The position numbers and the translations under genes are program-made. The notes under the pieces were generated by a model. That model was not told the origin of the DNA, searched no databases, and was given only the letters and a program-made list of their open reading frames with translations. A stretch of DNA of 64,000 bases, taken from Devosia sp. Lineage in GTDB: Bacteria; Pseudomonadota; Alphaproteobacteria; Rhizobiales; Devosiaceae. Shown piece after piece: positions 9,740-18,447 of this stretch. Location of the stretch: NCBI GenBank assembly GCA_015234425.1, contig JADGNE010000004.1, positions 1 to 64,000 of the forward strand. The letters are read 5' to 3'. Within the stretch, counting starts at the first letter, position 1; each line of letters begins with the position of its first letter.

Positions 9740-9780
9740 TGCCAAAAGGGTCAACCAGTGGTGCGGTTGGCCCTTTGGCA
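9740..9780. terminator. Hairpin between the convergent DUF6101 and ubiA genes
   Basis: TGCCAAAAGGGTCAACC at 9740-9756 pairs with GGTTGGCCCTTTGGCA at 9765-9780 across an 8-base loop, with one bulge and one mismatch. It lies 20 bases after the DUF6101 stop and 79 bases from the ubiA stop. T-tracts are short on both sides. Confidence 0.75.
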
Positions 9781-9858
9781 TTTGGGGGAGTTTGCTAGCA
9801 GACTGTTAGCATCGAGCGCGACAAAGCGCGGATTTGGTCACAGAAATGGGGTTGCGCG

Positions 9859-10794
9859 TTACCACACCCACTCGGCCATGAGCGCGAGCGTGATAGCAAT
9901 GCCCACATAGTGATTGATGACAAAGCGCGGCTTGGGATTGTGCGGATCGGCGGGATCGAGCGTCCAGACCTGCCAGGCCAGCACCCCTCCTCCGACGAGC
10001 GACAGGATGGCGTAGACGAAACCGCCGCCCGCCAGGATCGCCGCAGCGAGCCAGAGCACGAAAGCGCCGACATAGAGCGTTGCCACCGCCGGCTTCACGA
10101 TATCACCAAACAGACGGGCCGTGGATTTCACGCCGACAAGGGCATCGTCCTCGATGTCCTGGAGGGCATAGATGGTGTCATAGCCGATGACCCACAGGAT
10201 CGTGCCGAGATAGAGCAGGATTGGCGCCCAGCCGAGGGTGCCGGTCTCGCCCGTCCAGCCGACCAGCGCGCCATAGGAAAACGCGAGGCCGAGGAAAAGC
10301 TGCGGCCACCAGGTGATGCGCTTCATGAACGGGTAGATGGCCACCAGCACCAGTGAGAAGACGCCTGCCCAGACCGTAAAACGGTTGAACTGGAACAGCA
10401 CCAGTGCGCCCAGAAGCGTCTGGATGATGAGGAAGACCAGAGCCTGCTTTGCCGTGACCTGACCCGAGGGAATGGGGCGGGAGCGGGTGCGCGCGACCTT
10501 CATGTCGATGTCCCGATCGACAATGTCATTAAAGGTGCAGCCGGCGCCGCGCATCAGGATGGCGCCAATGAGCATGAGCACGGCGTGCCACCAGCCAAAT
10601 CCCTGTTCTGGAAAGGCCACCGCCGCCAGGGCAATGCCCCAGGCGCAGGGCCAGAACAAAAGCCAGAAGCCTATCGGCCGATCCCAGCGCGCCATGCGCC
10701 CATAGGGCTTTAGCCAATCAGGCGCGTAGCTATCGAGCCAGTTGCCCTTCTGGGCATCGGCGACGGTTCCGGACTGGGGAGGAATGTCGGTCAT
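9859..10794 (-). CDS. ubiA: 4-hydroxybenzoate polyprenyltransferase
   Basis: A 311-residue integral membrane enzyme that attaches the polyprenyl chain to 4-hydroxybenzoate in ubiquinone synthesis. The two Asp-rich motifs that bind Mg-diphosphate are clear: NDIVDRDID in the first half and YALQDIEDD in the second. The RWDRPIGFWLL motif precedes the first membrane span, and eight or nine hydrophobic helices follow. The frame is open to 10887, but the ATG at 10794 starts the homologous region. It stands alone on this strand. Confidence 0.95.
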   Translation of the reverse strand: MTDIPPQSGTVADAQKGNWLDSYAPDWLKPYGRMARWDRPIGFWLLFWPCAWGIALAAVAFPEQGFGWWHAVLMLIGAILMRGAGCTFNDIVDRDIDMKVARTRSRPIPSGQVTAKQALVFLIIQTLLGALVLFQFNRFTVWAGVFSLVLVAIYPFMKRITWWPQLFLGLAFSYGALVGWTGETGTLGWAPILLYLGTILWVIGYDTIYALQDIEDDALVGVKSTARLFGDIVKPAVATLYVGAFVLWLAAAILAGGGFVYAILSLVGGGVLAWQVWTLDPADPHNPKPRFVINHYVGIAITLALMAEWVW

Positions 10795-11126
10795 TCGGCC
10801 ACGACTCTTACTTCTTTGGCAGGTCAGGTGAGGTCTACTGCAATTGGCCGGGCGGAAGTAGAGGTTTTGGGCGGCGGGAGCCGGCATGGTCTCGCGGGAA
10901 ATGTTTCCGCATCGAGCGCGATATGAGTTTTCGCGTCCTTGACCTCACGGTGTCCTTGCCCACGGCTTGCGGGCCTTCGGAAGCTCTTGCTCCACCGTGG
11001 CGGGCATCATGGCTGATCGAAAAAGCCTATGACACCGATAGGTGCCGCCTCAGACAGAAGTGCAGTATTCGATTGTACTAACTCATGGACGCAATGGCGA
11101 AAATGGGTTTGTGAAGGAGGCATTTC
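10795..11126. promoter_or_regulatory. Divergent intergenic region between ubiA and the binding-protein gene
   Basis: About 330 bases with no recognisable gene. An inverted repeat, GCGGGAAATGTTTCCGC, lies at 10894-10910 and could be an operator. A 52-codon open frame (10923-11081, plus) has no homology I recognise and no clear ribosome site, so it is not called. GAAGGAGG at 11113-11120 is the ribosome site of the next gene. Confidence 0.4.
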
Positions 11127-12149
11127 TTGTTCAAAAGCATTTTAAAGAAAGTCGCTGGCGTCGCGGCGATCGGACTCATTACTGCGGGAGGCGCGTTCGG
11201 CCAGTCAGAAATGCCGACGTTGAAGATGGCGCTGGCAGTGGCCGATATGGGCTTCAACCTGACGCCCAATTCCGTCTTCAACCTGGCCAACGACCTCGGC
11301 ATTTTTGAAAAGCACGGCGTTAAAGTCGAATTCATTACCCTCGACGGCACACCGCAGGCTGTCGCGGCCTTGAACTCCGGCGCTGTCGACATTGCCGACA
11401 TCACAATCGATTCCATGCTGCGCCTGCGCGCCGAGAATGATGTGCAGTTGCGCGGTTTTCTCGCCAACGGGAAGGGCGGGTCTTTCCTGATTGTTGGCAA
11501 GGACGAAATCGAGAGCGTCGCAGACCTGGCCGGGCACAGCTTCGCCATTGCAGATAGCGGCAGTCTTGACCACAATCTGACCGTGGCCATGCTGCAGGCA
11601 ACCAATTCGGAAGCGCCCAATTTCGTAGCGATCGGCGCCCCCGACGTCCGCGTGCAGGCGCTGGCTGCAGGGCGTATTGATGCCACCACTGTCTCCTTCG
11701 GCACCTATCTGTCGATCGCCGACACGCCTGGTATCCACATCATCATGAACACCGATGAACTGGGCAAATTTACGCTTTCCCCGACAAAGCTGATTTCGGC
11801 AATGGAAAGCACGCTCGAGACAAAGGGCGATGCGATTCAGCGTTTCACCAATGCTGTCGTCGAAACCGCACGCCGCATGCATGACAACCCGGATGAATGG
11901 GTGGAAGCTGCTGCAGCCGCTCGGGATGATCTCTCGCGTGAGCGCATTGAGGCGATCGCAAATTTCATCAAGGCTCAGTGGTGCCTGGATGCCTGCATGG
12001 ACGAGGGCAATCTCACCAATGTGGTCGACTACATCTACAACAATCCCGACTTCGAAAACGTGACGCGCATTCCGGCTGAGGACGTCCTCGAGTTCCGCTT
12101 TGCCCAGAAGGCCAACGAAACGCTCGGCCCCTATACGCCGCCGAACTGA
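11127..12149 (+). CDS. ABC-type substrate-binding protein (NMT1/SsuA-like)
   Basis: A 340-residue exported binding protein of the NMT1/THI5/SsuA type, whose relatives bind sulfonates, nitrate or pyrimidine precursors for ABC import. The signal peptide ends near GGAFGQ, followed by the lobe-1 pattern LANDLGIFEKHGVKVEF and LNSGAVDIADI. The start is TTG with GAAGGAGG 6 bases before it. No permease or ATPase gene is adjacent. The stop is TGA at 12147-12149, and the next gene continues in the same frame from the very next codon; the ligand and the meaning of that arrangement are unknown. Confidence 0.85.
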   Translation: MFKSILKKVAGVAAIGLITAGGAFGQSEMPTLKMALAVADMGFNLTPNSVFNLANDLGIFEKHGVKVEFITLDGTPQAVAALNSGAVDIADITIDSMLRLRAENDVQLRGFLANGKGGSFLIVGKDEIESVADLAGHSFAIADSGSLDHNLTVAMLQATNSEAPNFVAIGAPDVRVQALAAGRIDATTVSFGTYLSIADTPGIHIIMNTDELGKFTLSPTKLISAMESTLETKGDAIQRFTNAVVETARRMHDNPDEWVEAAAAARDDLSRERIEAIANFIKAQWCLDACMDEGNLTNVVDYIYNNPDFENVTRIPAEDVLEFRFAQKANETLGPYTPPN

Positions 12150-13719
12150 ATGAAGCCGACGTTGGAGCGCATAAATCGCAATGGCATGAGTGACTGGCCA
12201 AGCTCGAACGGGGACGTGGCCAATTCACGTCACGCTTCCGGTGAGCTGGCCATATCAGTGGACACGGTCGGAAGGCTCCGGCCAGATTTTGTCCTTGTCA
12301 GCGACGGCTCCAATTGGTCGACCCCTGTCGTCGTCGGTGAAAACTTCTTTTTCACCGATGACGCTGGCGGGCTGACCTGCGCCGATCGCCAGAGCGGAAA
12401 ACTGCTCTGGTCGCGCAAGATCTCCGATTATACCGGCGTCGAGAACGCCAATGCGCGCACCAGCGTGGTGGTGACGGATGATCTGGTCATCGTCGGCGAT
12501 CGCGCCGGCGCCAATCTTATTGCAGCAGACCGTGCCACTGGCGAGCGCGTCTGGATCACACGGCTCGACACCCACCCTGCAGCGCTGATCACGGGATCAC
12601 CGGTCCTGCATGACGGCGTGGTCTATGTGGGCACCTCTTCGCTTGAGGGGATGCGTTTTCTCAGGGATCGCAGCTATCGCACCAGCTTCATTGGCATGAT
12701 GGTGGCGGTCGATGCCGCCAGCGGGCGGATCCTGTGGAAGACACCCACCATGCCCGACAATGGCGGCGCACTCGACAGTTGGGCCGGCGGCGCCGTGATC
12801 AGCGTTCCGGCGGTCGACGCCACGACAGGCACGGTGTTTTTTACCACCGATCATCACTATCAAATGCCTGCGCATGTTTTGGCGCAGCTTGAGGCAGCAC
12901 CGAACAATTGGGACCCTGCCGCCTTTCCTGACGACTTTCGCGCGTCATCCCTCATCGCCGTCGACATGCAGACCGGCGCGGTCAAGTGGAGCTTCTTTGG
13001 CTCGGGGCTCGACGTCTGGCAGCGGGTGTGTGGGGAATATCCGGGCGCAGGTTTTCCCTTTCCGGTCCACGACATCGGGCGCTCCGCCGGCCCCGAACGC
13101 CTTGGTTCCGCCACCGACAGATTATCTCAACTGGTCGTTCGCGGCGGGCTCGCCACAAATTATCGACGTCGAGATCGAAGGCCGACGCCGGCATCTGGTC
13201 GGCGTGGCGCAAAAGAGCGGTGTCTATTGGGCATTTGACGCAATGACAGGCGTAATCGTCTGGCACAGCGTGGTCGGCCCCTGGTCTGAACCGGGTGGTT
13301 TGACATGGGGCGCTGCCTGGGATGGCAAACGCCTCTATGTGGCGCTGACCAATCTCGAACAGGTTGCGCACCGATTGAAGGGTGGCGCTCTGACCACAGG
13401 CGGTTCCTGGGCAGCGCTGGATCCGGCGAGTGGGGACATCCTCTGGCAAATTGCCGAACCGAATGGCGCTGCAGTCTATGCGGCGCCGGTGGTTGCCAAC
13501 GGGGTTGTCTTCGGTGCCTCGATGGCAACAACGGGCGAGCAGATGTTCGCACTCGACGCTGAAACCGGCGACATCCTCTGGCGCTTTGCCTCAGGCGGCT
13601 CGGTGGCGGCACATCCGGCCGTGGCCGATGGCAAGGTTTTCTGGGGCTCGGGATTTCGACTGTTCGGCGGCGTTGGAAATAACCAGATGTATGTCTTCGG
13701 CCTGGGCGATTTCGGCTGA
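12150..13719 (+). pseudogene. PQQ-type beta-propeller protein, frameshifted
   Basis: A quinoprotein-like (polyvinyl-alcohol-dehydrogenase type) beta-propeller split between two frames. Frame 1 runs 12150-13238. The homology then continues in the +1 frame, from about 13080 to the stop at 13719. Propeller blades are recognisable by repeated A-x-D-x-x-T/S-G-x-x-x-W segments, such as AADRATGERVW, DAASGRILW, DPASGDILWQ and DAETGDILWRF. The shift maps to GACATCGGGCGCTCC at 13071-13085, where removing one base restores DIGAPP. It has no signal peptide and no ribosome site, and begins directly after the binding-protein TGA in that gene's frame. It may be decayed, a sequencing error, or part of a former fusion. 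Confidence 0.75.
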
Positions 13720-13854
13720 CGTAGCGCAGTTATCCGACAGACCCAATTATGATCGAGCGATCACGATTTAGGCTGAGCCGGTCGGGGCAGCGGGCGCTTT
13801 TGCTTTACAGGCCCTTCCATTGGGGACAGCATTGCTGGATCAATGGAGGGAAAG

Positions 13855-15588
13855 ATGAAACTGCTCAACTCTATGATGTTTGCCCTGGCGGGGAGCGTGC
13901 TCCTGCCCGCGGCAGTGCTGGCGCAGGATGCTCCACTTCAGCCTGAGGATACGACGGCGATTGCCGAGAAACAGACGGTGCACGCCGAAAATTTTATGGT
14001 CTCATCGGCCCATCCGCTGGCCACGCAGGCTGGCTATGACGTGCTGGCCGCGGGGGGCACGGCGGCAGATGCGGCGGTGGCGGTGCAGGTGATGCTGGGT
14101 CTTGTCGAGCCACAGAGCTCGGGGCTCGGCGGGGGCGCGTTCCTGCTCTATTTCGACAAGGAAAGCGGCGAACTCACCACTTATGACGCGCGCGAAAAGG
14201 CGCCGATGGCGGCCGATGGGAGTTATTTCCTCGACGGCACCGGGGCGCCGATGGGCTTTATGGACGCCGTGATCGGGGGCAAATCGGCCGGTGTGCTGGG
14301 TACGCCCAAATTGCTCGAAAAGCTGCACGCGGACCATGGCAAGAGCGATTGGGAAAGCCTGCTGCAGCCAGCCATCGACACCGCAGAGGCCGGGTTTGAG
14401 GTGTCCCAGCGCATGGCGGACTCGGTGGCCGGGACAGAGGGGCTCGACCAATTCATCGCCACCGCGGAATACTTCCTTCCCGGCGGCAAGCCGATTGCCG
14501 AGGGGACGCTGCTGAAAAACCCGGACTATGCCGAAACGTTGCGGCTCTTTGCCGAAGAGGGGGCAGCGCCGTTTTATACGGGTGCGATCGCAGAGGATAT
14601 CGTTGCGGCGCTCAACACCAATATCAATCCGGGCATGCTGACCATGGAGGATCTGGCCGCCTATGAGGTGGTGACGCGCGATCCGGTCTGCACCGATTAT
14701 CGCGGCTTTGATGTCTGCGGCATGGGGCCGCCCAGCTCGGGCGGGCTGACCGTGGGGCAGATCCTTGAGCTGCTCGAGCCGTTTGATCTCAAGGCGATGG
14801 GCGATGGGGCCGAAGCGCGGCACCTCTTCACCCAGGCATCGCGCCTCGCCTTTGCCGATCGCGGGCTCTACATGGCCGACCCCGACTTCGTGGATGTGCC
14901 GCAGGGGCTTCTGGACGAGGCCTATCTCAAGGAGCGGTCAGCCCTGATCGACCCAGCAAAGGATATGGGCGCGGCCAAGGCCGGCACGCCGCCGGCAGAC
15001 AAGGTGGCGCTTTGGGCGCCCGACATCGAGCGGCCCAGAAGCGGCACCTCGCACTTCGTGATCGTCGATGGCGAGGGCAATATGATCTCGGCCACGACCA
15101 CGATTGAGAGCGGCTTTGGCAACCGGGTGATGACGCGCGGCTTCCTGCTCAACAATGAAATGACCGATTTTTCCTTCGCGCCGGAGACCGATGGGCTGCC
15201 GGTGGCCAATCGGGTGGAGGCCGGAAAACGCCCGCGCTCGTCCATGGCGCCGACAATTGTGCTGAAAGATGGTGAGCCGGTGCTGCTGACCGGTAGTCCC
15301 GGGGGCGCGAACATCATCGATTATACGGCGCTCTCGATTATCGCCCTGCTCGACTGGGAGATGGACCCGCAGGAGGCCATCGACCTGCCCCATGTGATCA
15401 ATCTCAACGGGCCGACGCGCGTTGAAGAGGGTGACGGCGCCGAGGAGATGAGCGCAGCGCTGACCGCGCTGGGCCATGAGGTGACCATCGCCAATCTCAA
15501 TTCGGGGCTGCATGTGATCCAGATCACCGAGGATGGATTGCTGGGCGCGGCGGACAAGCGGCGAGAGGGGACGGTGCTCGGGGAGTGA
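13855..15588 (+). CDS. ggt: Gamma-glutamyltransferase
   Basis: A 577-residue periplasmic N-terminal-nucleophile hydrolase that cleaves the gamma-glutamyl bond of glutathione or transfers it to acceptors. A signal peptide ends near AVLAQD. The precursor should self-cleave before Thr398 (context SGTSHFVIVDGEGN), which becomes the nucleophile of the small subunit. The downstream GSPGGANIIDYTA supplies the oxyanion-hole region. ATGs occur at 13843 and 13855; the GGAGGG between them makes 13855 the better start. gshA lies 1.2 kb downstream, but REP units and rsmE separate them. Confidence 0.95.
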   Translation: MKLLNSMMFALAGSVLLPAAVLAQDAPLQPEDTTAIAEKQTVHAENFMVSSAHPLATQAGYDVLAAGGTAADAAVAVQVMLGLVEPQSSGLGGGAFLLYFDKESGELTTYDAREKAPMAADGSYFLDGTGAPMGFMDAVIGGKSAGVLGTPKLLEKLHADHGKSDWESLLQPAIDTAEAGFEVSQRMADSVAGTEGLDQFIATAEYFLPGGKPIAEGTLLKNPDYAETLRLFAEEGAAPFYTGAIAEDIVAALNTNINPGMLTMEDLAAYEVVTRDPVCTDYRGFDVCGMGPPSSGGLTVGQILELLEPFDLKAMGDGAEARHLFTQASRLAFADRGLYMADPDFVDVPQGLLDEAYLKERSALIDPAKDMGAAKAGTPPADKVALWAPDIERPRSGTSHFVIVDGEGNMISATTTIESGFGNRVMTRGFLLNNEMTDFSFAPETDGLPVANRVEAGKRPRSSMAPTIVLKDGEPVLLTGSPGGANIIDYTALSIIALLDWEMDPQEAIDLPHVINLNGPTRVEEGDGAEEMSAALTALGHEVTIANLNSGLHVIQITEDGLLGAADKRREGTVLGE

Positions 15589-15592
15589 GGGA

Positions 15593-15862
15593 CCCTCACC
15601 CACCGGGCTCGTGCGGGGGAGGTAAGGCCACCCCCGCCTGGTTTTGCTACGGCTCGGTGGGCCGGTGGGTGGCAACAGTAAGAGAGGCCCCCTCACCCTA
15701 GCCCTCTCCCCGGAGGGGCGAGGGGACCAGGCCGGTGGGTGGGGCCGCTTTCGGTTTTACCGGGCGGTCGGTTTCACCCCCCGCCTAGCTTTGCTACGGC
15801 CCGGCGGGCCGAGCGTCGCTACCTCCCCCTTCGGAGGGGGAGGTGGGGGCTGGTGGGTGGGG
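15593..15862. repeat. Three REP-like palindromic units
   Basis: The ggt-rsmE gap (about 415 bases) holds units at 15593-15672, 15688-15742 and 15775-15862. The middle one is a standard unit: CCCTCACCCTAGCCCTCTCC pairs with a GGAGGGGCGAGGGG arm and ends in GCCGGTGGGTG. The third carries an extra GC palindrome in its loop (CGGCCCGGCGGGCCG, 15798-15812) flanked by GCTAC. Outside the repeats I see nothing in this gap. Confidence 0.85.
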
Positions 15863-16003
15863 ATAGTCGCGCGCTCATCGGCCGTCCAGCGTCATTGCCT
15901 GGCCTTTGCCGGCAATCCAGTTTGCGTCGTGCATGCGCAGAGAGGTGGAGATCGGGGCGAAGACGCAGTAGAGGTGGGGGACTTGCCGGAGAGTAGCGCC
16001 CAT

Positions 16004-16753
16004 ATGCCGAGAACCCATTCGAGATTGCCGCGGCTGTTTGTTGGTCATGATCTATCGCAGGGGGCCGCGATCGGGCTCGATAAGGAGCAGTCGCTCTATC
16101 TGGCCGCCGTGTTGCGCAAGGCGGTGGGCGATGAGGTGGTGCTGTTCAATGGGCGGGAGGGCGCCTGGCTTTGTCGGCTGACCAGCGATTCGAAGAAGTC
16201 GGTGGTGCTGGAGGCGTTGGAGCAGATTGCGCCGCAGACGCCGGTTTCCGATCTCTGGTATGGTTTTGCACCGCTGAAATCAGAACGGCTCGACTATGTG
16301 ATCCAGAAGGCGGTGGAGATGGGCGCCGGGGTGATCCAGCCGGTGATGACCCAATATACCCAGGTCAACCGGCTCAAGACCGAGCGCCTTTCTGCCAATG
16401 CCATCGAGGCGGCCGAGCAGTGCGAAGTGCTGAGCGTGCCGGAAATCGGCGATGAGGTAAGCCTCGAGCGACTGCTGGGGACCTGGAAAGAGGTTCATGG
16501 CACAAGAAAACTGGTGTTTGCCGATGAGGGCCAAGCGTCGTCCTCGCCGCTCGAAACGCTGGGCGGGCTGAGGGGCGAAAAGATCGGGCTTCTGGTGGGG
16601 CCGGAAGGCGGATTTTCCGACGAGGAGCGGGAAAAACTCAATGGGCTCGACTTTGTCGTGCCGATCAGCCTGGGGCCGCGGATTTTGCGCGCCGACACGG
16701 CGGCAGTGGCTGCATTGGCGGTTATTCAGGCGACCATCGGCGATTGGCGATAA
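16004..16753 (+). CDS. rsmE: 16S rRNA (uracil(1498)-N(3))-methyltransferase
   Basis: A 249-residue SPOUT-class methyltransferase that modifies U1498 of 16S rRNA using S-adenosylmethionine. The N-terminal PUA-like domain (SRLPRLFVGHDL, LAAVLRKAVGDEVVLFNG) is followed by the knotted domain with LVGPEGGFSDEE and ISLGPRILRADTAAVAAL, which form the cofactor site. The frame is open 120 codons upstream, but that part is only REP sequence; the ATG at 16004 starts the homology. A weak GGAGAGTAG lies upstream. gshA follows after 74 bases. Confidence 0.95.
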   Translation: MPRTHSRLPRLFVGHDLSQGAAIGLDKEQSLYLAAVLRKAVGDEVVLFNGREGAWLCRLTSDSKKSVVLEALEQIAPQTPVSDLWYGFAPLKSERLDYVIQKAVEMGAGVIQPVMTQYTQVNRLKTERLSANAIEAAEQCEVLSVPEIGDEVSLERLLGTWKEVHGTRKLVFADEGQASSSPLETLGGLRGEKIGLLVGPEGGFSDEEREKLNGLDFVVPISLGPRILRADTAAVAALAVIQATIGDWR

Positions 16754-16827
16754 AAGGCGATTGCTTTCCTTCTTGCCGTCGTTATGGTGCCGCACCATTC
16801 TAGCCCTCAGCACATAAAGAGGACCCC

Positions 16828-18198
16828 ATGGCCGGCGCCGACACAGCATCGCCTCTCATTGAATCGCGTGCCGACCTCATCGAGGCGATGGAGCGCGGCT
16901 GCAAGCCGGTCGAGCAATGGCGTGTTGGGACCGAGCACGAAAAGCACGTGTTCCACACCAATCCCGTGCGGCCGGTGACTTATGAGGGTCCGAACGGCGT
17001 CAAGGCGCTGCTCGATGGCATCGAGGCCGAGACCGGCTGGCAGCCCTTTTACGACGGGCAGAACCCGATCGGCCTACTCAACAAGGCGCAGGCGGGCGGC
17101 ATCTCGCTCGAGCCAGGCGGACAGTTCGAGCTGTCCGGCGCGCCGATGGAAACCCTGCATGAGACGGCCGCCGAAATGGCCGAGCATATGCACGTCGCCA
17201 AGAAAGTGGCCGAGCCGCTCGATATTCATTTCCTCGGGCTGGGCGTGACGCCGATCTGGCCGGTGAGCGAGATCCCGGCCATGCCGAAATCGCGCTATGG
17301 CATCATGACGCCCTATATGGACAAGGTCGGCACGCTGGGCACATCGATGATGTATCGCTCGGCCACGGTGCAGGCCAATCTCGATTTCTCGAGCGAAGCC
17401 GACATGGTGAAAAAGCTGCGCGTGTCGGTGGCGCTGCAACCGGTGGCGACGGCGCTGTTTGCCAATTCGCCTTTCGTCGATGGGCGCGACAGCGGCTATC
17501 TCAGCTTCCGCAGCCATATCTGGCTCAATACCGACAATGATCGCACCGGCATGCTGCCCTTCGCCTTCGAAGAGGGCTTCGGGTTCGAGCAATATGCCGA
17601 CCATGCGCTCGATGTGCCGATGTATTTCGTCATCCGCAACGGGCAATATGTGAACGTGGCGGGCGAAAGCTTCCGCGCCTTCCTCAAGGGGGAGCTGCCG
17701 CAGCTGCCCGGGGAAAAGCCGACGATCAAGGATTGGGAAGACCACCTCTCGACCCTGTTCCCGGAAGTGCGCCTCAAACAATTCCTCGAGATGCGCGGCG
17801 CCGACATGGGCGACGAAAAGCATGTGGTGGCGCTCTCCGCCTTCTGGGTGGGGCTGCTCTACGATCAGATTTCGCTCGACGCCGCCTGGGACCTGGTCAG
17901 CGACTGGACCGAGGAAGACCGCGATTATCTGCGCCGCGAAGTGCCGCGGCTGGGGCTGACGACGCCGTTCGACCGGTCGAGCCTGTTTGACGTGGCGGCG
18001 CAGGCCGTGGGCATAGCCTCGGCTGGCCTCGTGCGCCGGGCTCGGCTCGATGCGCAGGGGCGCGACGAGACAATCCATCTGGCGGCGCTGGAAGAAACCA
18101 TCCAGACGGGGAAATCTCCGGCGGAGCGGTGGCTGGAGAAGTTCCACGGGGAGTGGAACGGGGATCTCAGCCGGATTTTTGTTGAAGCGGAGATGTGA
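16828..18198 (+). CDS. gshA: Glutamate-cysteine ligase (plant/alphaproteobacterial type)
   Basis: A 456-residue enzyme that makes gamma-glutamylcysteine, the first step of glutathione synthesis. It belongs to the class shared by plants and alphaproteobacteria, with WRVGTEHEKHVF near the N-terminus, LEPGGQFELSGAP at the glutamate/Mg site and the SLRSH-like YLSFRSHIWLNTD. AGAGGA precedes the ATG by about 5 bases. A strong terminator follows 35 bases after the stop, so the transcript probably ends there. gshB is not in the window. Confidence 0.96.
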   Translation: MAGADTASPLIESRADLIEAMERGCKPVEQWRVGTEHEKHVFHTNPVRPVTYEGPNGVKALLDGIEAETGWQPFYDGQNPIGLLNKAQAGGISLEPGGQFELSGAPMETLHETAAEMAEHMHVAKKVAEPLDIHFLGLGVTPIWPVSEIPAMPKSRYGIMTPYMDKVGTLGTSMMYRSATVQANLDFSSEADMVKKLRVSVALQPVATALFANSPFVDGRDSGYLSFRSHIWLNTDNDRTGMLPFAFEEGFGFEQYADHALDVPMYFVIRNGQYVNVAGESFRAFLKGELPQLPGEKPTIKDWEDHLSTLFPEVRLKQFLEMRGADMGDEKHVVALSAFWVGLLYDQISLDAAWDLVSDWTEEDRDYLRREVPRLGLTTPFDRSSLFDVAAQAVGIASAGLVRRARLDAQGRDETIHLAALEETIQTGKSPAERWLEKFHGEWNGDLSRIFVEAEM

Positions 18199-18233
18199 GG
18201 GGCGGTTTTGGCCCTCACTGCTATTGGTTGTTG

Positions 18234-18261
18234 TCACCCGGCTCGTCCGGGTGATTTTTTT
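18234..18261 (+). terminator. Intrinsic terminator after gshA
   Basis: TCACCCGG at 18234-18241 pairs perfectly with CCGGGTGA at 18247-18254 across a 5-base loop, followed at once by seven T residues (18255-18261). This is a textbook rho-independent terminator. Confidence 0.93.
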
Positions 18262-18312
18262 GTGGGGAATGGCGTTCCCGTGCTGGCCCGGCCTTAGGGT
18301 CTGTGGCTCCCC

Positions 18313-18366
18313 TCCCCTCACCCTAACCCTCTCCCCAGAGGGGCGAGGGGATTGGGCCGGTGGGTG
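18313..18366. repeat. REP-like palindromic unit
   Basis: One unit between gshA and purD. CCCTCACCCTAACCCTCTCC pairs with the GGGGCGAGGGG arm across a short loop, followed by the usual GGGCCGGTGGGTG tail. Confidence 0.85.
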
Positions 18367-18447
18367 TGAAGGGTGTCTGAGGGGAAAGCCCTTGCCCTCC
18401 CGCTCGCTCTCGTGCATCACGCCGGAAGGTTCAGCATGGAGGCAGAT

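Noticed and set aside
10923..11081. A 52-codon open frame between ubiA and the binding-protein gene
   Set aside because: No ribosome site, signal or homology is visible, and its Cys/Arg-rich end looks random.
15644..16003. An N-terminal extension of RsmE
   Set aside because: The 120 extra codons read through two REP units and unrelated sequence; the methyltransferase begins at 16004.
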